Origin: Pseudalkalibacillus hwajinpoensis
GTDB taxonomy: Bacteria; Bacillota; Bacilli; Bacillales; Guptibacillaceae
Length of the DNA stretch: 64,000 nt
Reading direction: 5' to 3'
NCBI RefSeq assembly: GCF_039851965.1
Contig: NZ_CP156674.1
Location: forward strand, 434,001 to 498,000
Both the position numbers and the translations under genes were made by a program. Shown here in pieces: positions 61,068 to 64,000 of this stretch; position 1 is the stretch's first letter; each line of letters starts with the position of its first letter. The notes beneath the pieces are model-generated. The model was not told where the DNA came from, did not search any database, and saw only the letters and a list, made by a program, of their open reading frames with translations.

Positions 61068-61615
61068 TTGTTATGAACCAGCTTAGGAGCAGTAGACGAA
61101 AGCAGTGCAATAACAGCGAACGATATGGCTGCTGTTGGAAGCAAATATGAAGCGTTATATAGAATTGAATAGAGCGCAACAGGTGTCCCTTCTGGAGCCA
61201 TATATCCAAACCAGACTACGCCTGAAACAAAATGACTGGCTAATCTGCACAATGAGCCAACAAGACAACCGATGGCGATCATCGTTATCCGCTTTCTCTT
61301 CACTGCTGTAGCGGATACGCTAAATAACCCCGCAGTCCCCACTAACATAAACGCTATAGGGTAATCGAGCAGAAATTGAATCGGATGTACATAGAAGGGA
61401 GCGCTGATCAGCGGCTGTAAAATACCAACGAGTAATCCTGCGATTAGACCTGGACCGAGCCCTCTGCGGAAGGAAATGACAAAAATCGGGACCATTGCAA
61501 GGGATACAGAACCTCCATTTGGCCATAGTCTGAGTGATAGTAAATCAAGAATAATTCCTATTGCCGCCATAAGCGCAATTTCAACGAGCAGCACAAGTCT
61601 ATTGTCTTTCTTCAT
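61064..61615 (-). CDS. thiT: Thiamine ECF transporter substrate-binding component ThiT
   Basis: A 183-residue membrane S-component that binds thiamine and works with the shared EcfAA'T module encoded elsewhere. Six hydrophobic segments are visible; the thiamine-binding loop contains LRLWPNGGSVSLAMVPIF, and FYVHPIQFLLDYPIAF and GVVWFGYMAPEG follow. In B. subtilis (yuaJ) the gene is elsewhere and has a TPP riboswitch; here it stands between rpe and thiN and I see no riboswitch in the 89-bp gap. Confidence 0.93.
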   Translation of the reverse strand: MKKDNRLVLLVEIALMAAIGIILDLLSLRLWPNGGSVSLAMVPIFVISFRRGLGPGLIAGLLVGILQPLISAPFYVHPIQFLLDYPIAFMLVGTAGLFSVSATAVKRKRITMIAIGCLVGSLCRLASHFVSGVVWFGYMAPEGTPVALYSILYNASYLLPTAAISFAVIALLSSTAPKLVHNK

Positions 61616-61657
61616 TTTGTCTCCCCTTCCTTATGATCGCTCTCTTCTGTTTGTTAG

Positions 61658-61674
61658 ATACGATCATATCGTAT
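61658..61674. repeat. Perfect 17-base palindrome upstream of thiT
   Basis: ATACGAT-CAT-ATCGTAT, seven-base arms around three bases, between the rpe terminator and thiT. It could be an operator or the base of an RNA hairpin. Confidence 0.5.
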
Positions 61675-61702
61675 AAAAAAACAGCGGGGTTTTCACCCGC
61701 TG
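61674..61702 (-). terminator. Intrinsic terminator after rpe
   Basis: Stem CAGCGGG/CCCGCTG with a 7-base loop, then seven T on the minus strand. Confidence 0.9.
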
Positions 61703-61704
61703 CC

Positions 61705-62352
61705 TTATGCCTTTCGAATCCGATCAATCGCCGCTTTTCGGTCAGATTGATTGTAAACGGCTGATCCAGCGACCAGAACGGTTGCACCAGCTTCTATGCA
61801 TTTCCGAGCGGTCTCTTCATTGACGCCCCCATCGACCTCAATCTCAGGCGACACGCCAAGTGAATCGGCTAGTTGTTTGGTTTCAGCAATTTTGGAAACG
61901 ACTCTCTCGATGAAAGCCTGTCCGCCAAATCCAGGGTTTACTGTCATTAATAGAACAAGATCTACGTCTTCAATTACATGCTTGATCGCATCAACTGGTG
62001 TAGCTGGATTTATGACAACACCTGCTTTTACACCTTTACTTTTTATCAGCTGAATCGTCCTGTGCAAATGGGGGCATGCTTCCGCATGAACGGTGAGTAT
62101 GTCCGCCCCAGCATGAGCGAATTCCTCGATGAAGAGATCCGGATTTTCAATCATAAGATGAACGTCAAGCGGGAGCGATGTCACTGGTCGCAGTGCACGG
62201 ACGATCGGTGCCCCGATCGTAATATTTGGGACAAAGTGCCCGTCCATTACATCAACATGGATATAATCTGCGCCCGCCGCTTCAACATCTTTTACTTCTT
62301 CTCCCAATCTCGCAAAGTCTGAGGCGAGGATCGATGGTGCAATTTTTATCAT
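61705..62352 (-). CDS. rpe: Ribulose-phosphate 3-epimerase
   Basis: A 215-residue TIM-barrel enzyme of the pentose phosphate pathway, interconverting ribulose and xylulose 5-phosphate. It starts MIKIAPSILASDFARLGEE after ACGGAGGTAC; the longer upstream frame overlaps rsgA. Metal ligands lie in HVDVMDGHFVPN (about 33-44) and LDVHLMIENP (about 65-74), and in the C-terminal EVDGGVNEETA. It starts one base after rsgA ends. Confidence 0.97.
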   Translation of the reverse strand: MIKIAPSILASDFARLGEEVKDVEAAGADYIHVDVMDGHFVPNITIGAPIVRALRPVTSLPLDVHLMIENPDLFIEEFAHAGADILTVHAEACPHLHRTIQLIKSKGVKAGVVINPATPVDAIKHVIEDVDLVLLMTVNPGFGGQAFIERVVSKIAETKQLADSLGVSPEIEVDGGVNEETARKCIEAGATVLVAGSAVYNQSDRKAAIDRIRKA

Positions 62353-62353
62353 A

Positions 62354-63241
62354 TCAGTACCTCCGTTTTTGGTCCTTAATTTCCTGAAAGAAAGAAGAAT
62401 AATGATCGTACCGGTAAGGTTTAATTTCGTCGTTCTCAACAGCTATTTTCACTGCACAGCCCGGTTCAGCCTGATGTGTACATGCTCTAAATTTACACTC
62501 ATTGCTTATTTTTCTAATCTCGGGAAAATAAAGCCATAAATCATCAGCTTCAATTCCTCTGAAATCCAGCGAACTAAAGCCCGGCGTATCAGCTACTAGC
62601 CCTGATCCAAATGGAATAAGTTCCACGTGGCGGGTTGTGTGCTTTCCACGGCCAAGATGAGTGGAAATGTCACTCGTATCAAGATCTAACTCAGGATTAA
62701 TCGCATTAAGCAACGATGATTTACCAACGCCAGACTGCCCGGCAAACACAGTCACCTTATCCTCAAAATACGGTGCTATTTCTGACACACCTGATAAGCT
62801 TTGAGTGGAGGTAACTACGACATCATATCCAATCGCTTGATAGTCTTCTCCATATGCCAGAACCTCCTTTTCAAGAGATTCTGAAACCAGATCAATTTTG
62901 GAAATACAGATAACCGGTTTGATATCACTTGCTTCGATATGAACGAGAAATTTATCAAGCAGCTGGGTATTAAAAGAAGGCTGGGTAGCTGAAAAAACGA
63001 GAAATGCCTGATCCACATTCGCAATAGGTGGTCTGACTAATTCGTTTTCACGTTCATTAATCTCCAGAACATAGCCATCCGTTTTGTTTTCTGCTTCATA
63101 AACCACATAATCTCCCACAAGAGGAGTGATTTTACGCTTCCTAAAGTTCCCTCTACCTCTGCACTGGTAAATCTCCTTGTTTCTTTCATCCTGCACGTAA
63201 TAAAAGCCGCTTAACGCTTTAATTATTCTTCCATCTGCCAT
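62354..63241 (-). CDS. rsgA: Ribosome small-subunit GTPase RsgA (CpgA)
   Basis: A 295-residue circularly permuted GTPase of late 30S maturation. An N-terminal OB fold (about 1-65) is followed by the permuted GTPase with NxxD-type SKIDL before GQSGVGKSSLL and DTPGFSS, and a C-terminal zinc motif CKFRACTHQAEPGCAV (about 250-265). The start MADGRIIKALSGFYYVQD follows AAGGAGT; a longer ATG frame reads back through prkC and is spurious. It can be a PrkC substrate in B. subtilis, consistent with the adjacent gene. Confidence 0.96.
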   Translation of the reverse strand: MADGRIIKALSGFYYVQDERNKEIYQCRGRGNFRKRKITPLVGDYVVYEAENKTDGYVLEINERENELVRPPIANVDQAFLVFSATQPSFNTQLLDKFLVHIEASDIKPVICISKIDLVSESLEKEVLAYGEDYQAIGYDVVVTSTQSLSGVSEIAPYFEDKVTVFAGQSGVGKSSLLNAINPELDLDTSDISTHLGRGKHTTRHVELIPFGSGLVADTPGFSSLDFRGIEADDLWLYFPEIRKISNECKFRACTHQAEPGCAVKIAVENDEIKPYRYDHYSSFFQEIKDQKRRY

Positions 63242-63251
63242 GTAGGACTCC

Positions 63252-64000
63252 TTACTCGTTTTTTCCATATTTTTGTTTCGCTTGTTCGTACGTGATCGTT
63301 TTTGAATTCTCTTTTTTCTCTTTCCCATCGACAAGGACCTTATAAGATGCTTCCTCACCTGGATAGATGGTCATATCGAACTCAAATTCACTCTTTTCTG
63401 TGATTTCTTCTGAAATTTCTCCACTCGGTGTTTTCGAATCTGTGTAAAGAATTTCAATTAAACGAGATTCGCCTTCTTTTACTTCAAAAGTGAACTTGTT
63501 TGGAAAAACAATCGCTTCTTCTTCTGGAGACGGCTCCGGCTCTGGTTCAGGCTCCGGCTCTGGTTCAGGCTCCGGCTCTGGTTCGGGCTCCGGCTCTGGT
63601 TCAGGCTCTGGTTCAGGCTCTGGTTCGGGCTCTGGCCCTTTAGATAAGGTGAGGGTTATGACATCTCCCTCATTAACCTCAGTAACAGCGCCAGGCGATT
63701 GCTCCATGACAGTTCCCTCTTCAACCGTATCACTAAACTCTGGATCGTTATACGATATAGATACATTAATATCCTTTGCGTAAGCTTCTGCTTCTTCTTT
63801 TGTTAAATTCGTTAAATCTTTAAGAAGGGCGGGCTCTGGTCCGAGGCTATACCAGATAATGACGCGATCTTCCGTCGGAAGGGTCATTTTTCCTGCTTCA
63901 GGGTTCTGGTCATAGATTTCCCCTTCAGGATCGTCACGATACTCCCCTTCGTATTTCACGTTTTTAAAACCTTCTTCATCTAATAATGCTTCTACTTCAC
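63252..64000 (-). CDS. prkC: Serine/threonine kinase PrkC, C-terminal extracellular part
   Basis: Only the last 249 codons are present; the frame stays open to the right edge and the kinase domain is outside. Two PASTA repeats are seen (about VEALLDEEGFKNVKYEGEY and LTNLTKEEAEAYAKDINVSI), which bind muropeptides and peptidoglycan. After them comes a Glu-Pro linker of about 17-18 EP units, then a C-terminal beta-rich domain of about 85 residues (FPNKFTFEVKEGESRLIEIL). The kinase senses germination signals and phosphorylates translation GTPases; location next to rsgA and rpe matches B. subtilis. Confidence 0.92.
   Translation of the reverse strand, partial: EVEALLDEEGFKNVKYEGEYRDDPEGEIYDQNPEAGKMTLPTEDRVIIWYSLGPEPALLKDLTNLTKEEAEAYAKDINVSISYNDPEFSDTVEEGTVMEQSPGAVTEVNEGDVITLTLSKGPEPEPEPEPEPEPEPEPEPEPEPEPEPEPEPEPEPSPEEEAIVFPNKFTFEVKEGESRLIEILYTDSKTPSGEISEEITEKSEFEFDMTIYPGEEASYKVLVDGKEKKENSKTITYEQAKQKYGKNE
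63532..63635 (-). repeat. prkC: Tandem repeat coding for Glu-Pro units in PrkC
   Basis: About 104 bases built from 6-base units (plus strand GGCTCC, GGCTCT, GGTTCA, GGTTCG) arranged in 12- and 18-base periods. It stays in frame and encodes alternating Glu and Pro. Unit-number variation between strains would change linker length in steps of two residues. Confidence 0.85.

Noticed and set aside
61616..61704. TPP riboswitch before thiT
   Set aside because: The gap is only 89 bases, is partly taken by the rpe terminator, and lacks the conserved CUGAGA-type element.
63490..63783. Plus-strand ORF coding for a Gly-Ser repeat protein
   Set aside because: It is the antisense reading of the EP-repeat region of prkC; the composition is forced by the repeat and no ribosome binding site is present.
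1..64000. CRISPR arrays, insertion sequences, prophage genes, tRNA or rRNA genes
   Set aside because: No repeat-spacer pattern, transposase or phage-like protein, and no cloverleaf-like sequence was recognised in the intergenic gaps, which are nearly all under 250 bases.

Overview
The window is a stretch of core chromosome from an endospore-forming member of the Bacillaceae (Firmicutes). The evidence is the gene order: read on the minus strand it follows the Bacillus subtilis 145-155 degree region almost gene for gene, from prkC-rsgA-rpe-thiN-spoVM to mlpA-ylmC-spoVFA. Sporulation genes (spoVM, spoVFA), PolC, CodY, FapR and the ylx/ymx genes fit only this group. I cannot name a species from the sequence. 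Nearly every gene lies on the minus strand. Only rpmB and a small UPF0435/DUF1128 gene are on the plus strand. No rRNA, tRNA, CRISPR array, prophage or insertion sequence is visible.

Layout in transcription order (right to left). 64000-60200: the C-terminus of the Ser/Thr kinase PrkC, ribosome GTPase RsgA, Rpe, thiamine transporter ThiT, thiamine pyrophosphokinase ThiN and the 27-residue SpoVM. 60200-53800: plus-strand rpmB, then minus-strand yloU-fakA, the two-subunit L-serine dehydratase and recG; a 456-bp gap here holds an 80-bp REP-like palindrome. 53750-50050: the FapR-controlled phospholipid and fatty acid operon fapR-plsX-fabD-fabG-acpP with promoter and operator readable. 50000-41100: rnc, smc, ftsY, ylxM, ffh, rpsP, khpA and ylqD, covering RNA processing, chromosome condensation and the signal recognition particle. 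41100-36700: rimM, trmD, rplS, sipS, rbgA, rnhB and a small unrecognised ORF. 36500-26200: sucCD, dprA, topA, trmFO, xerC, hslVU and codY. 26100-17100: rpsB, tsf, pyrH, frr, uppS, cdsA, dxr, rseP, proS. 17000-5300: polC, then rimP-nusA-rnpM-ylxQ-infB-ylxP-rbfA-truB-ribF-rpsO. 5200-1: pnp, ylxY, mlpA, ylmC and the start of spoVFA.

Most genes serve information processing (ribosome parts and assembly factors, tRNA modification, translation factors, RNA decay, replication) and envelope biogenesis (fatty acids, phospholipid, undecaprenyl phosphate, isoprenoid, protein export). Many short overlaps (ATGA/GTGA) indicate translational coupling. Several intrinsic terminators run into the preceding stop codon. 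Many starts needed correction, and several use GTG or TTG.

The window holds no obvious new defence or mobile system. The most notable points are: codY directly followed by rpsB, where B. subtilis carries the large fla/che operon, together with absence of the flagellar-type genes ylqG/ylqH between rnhB and sucC; a candidate small gene in that second gap; the REP-like palindrome; a terminator-like hairpin in the leader of the rimP-nusA operon; hairpins in the fapR and rpsB leaders; a Glu-Pro tandem repeat in the extracellular part of PrkC; and a perfect palindrome before thiT where a TPP riboswitch might be expected.
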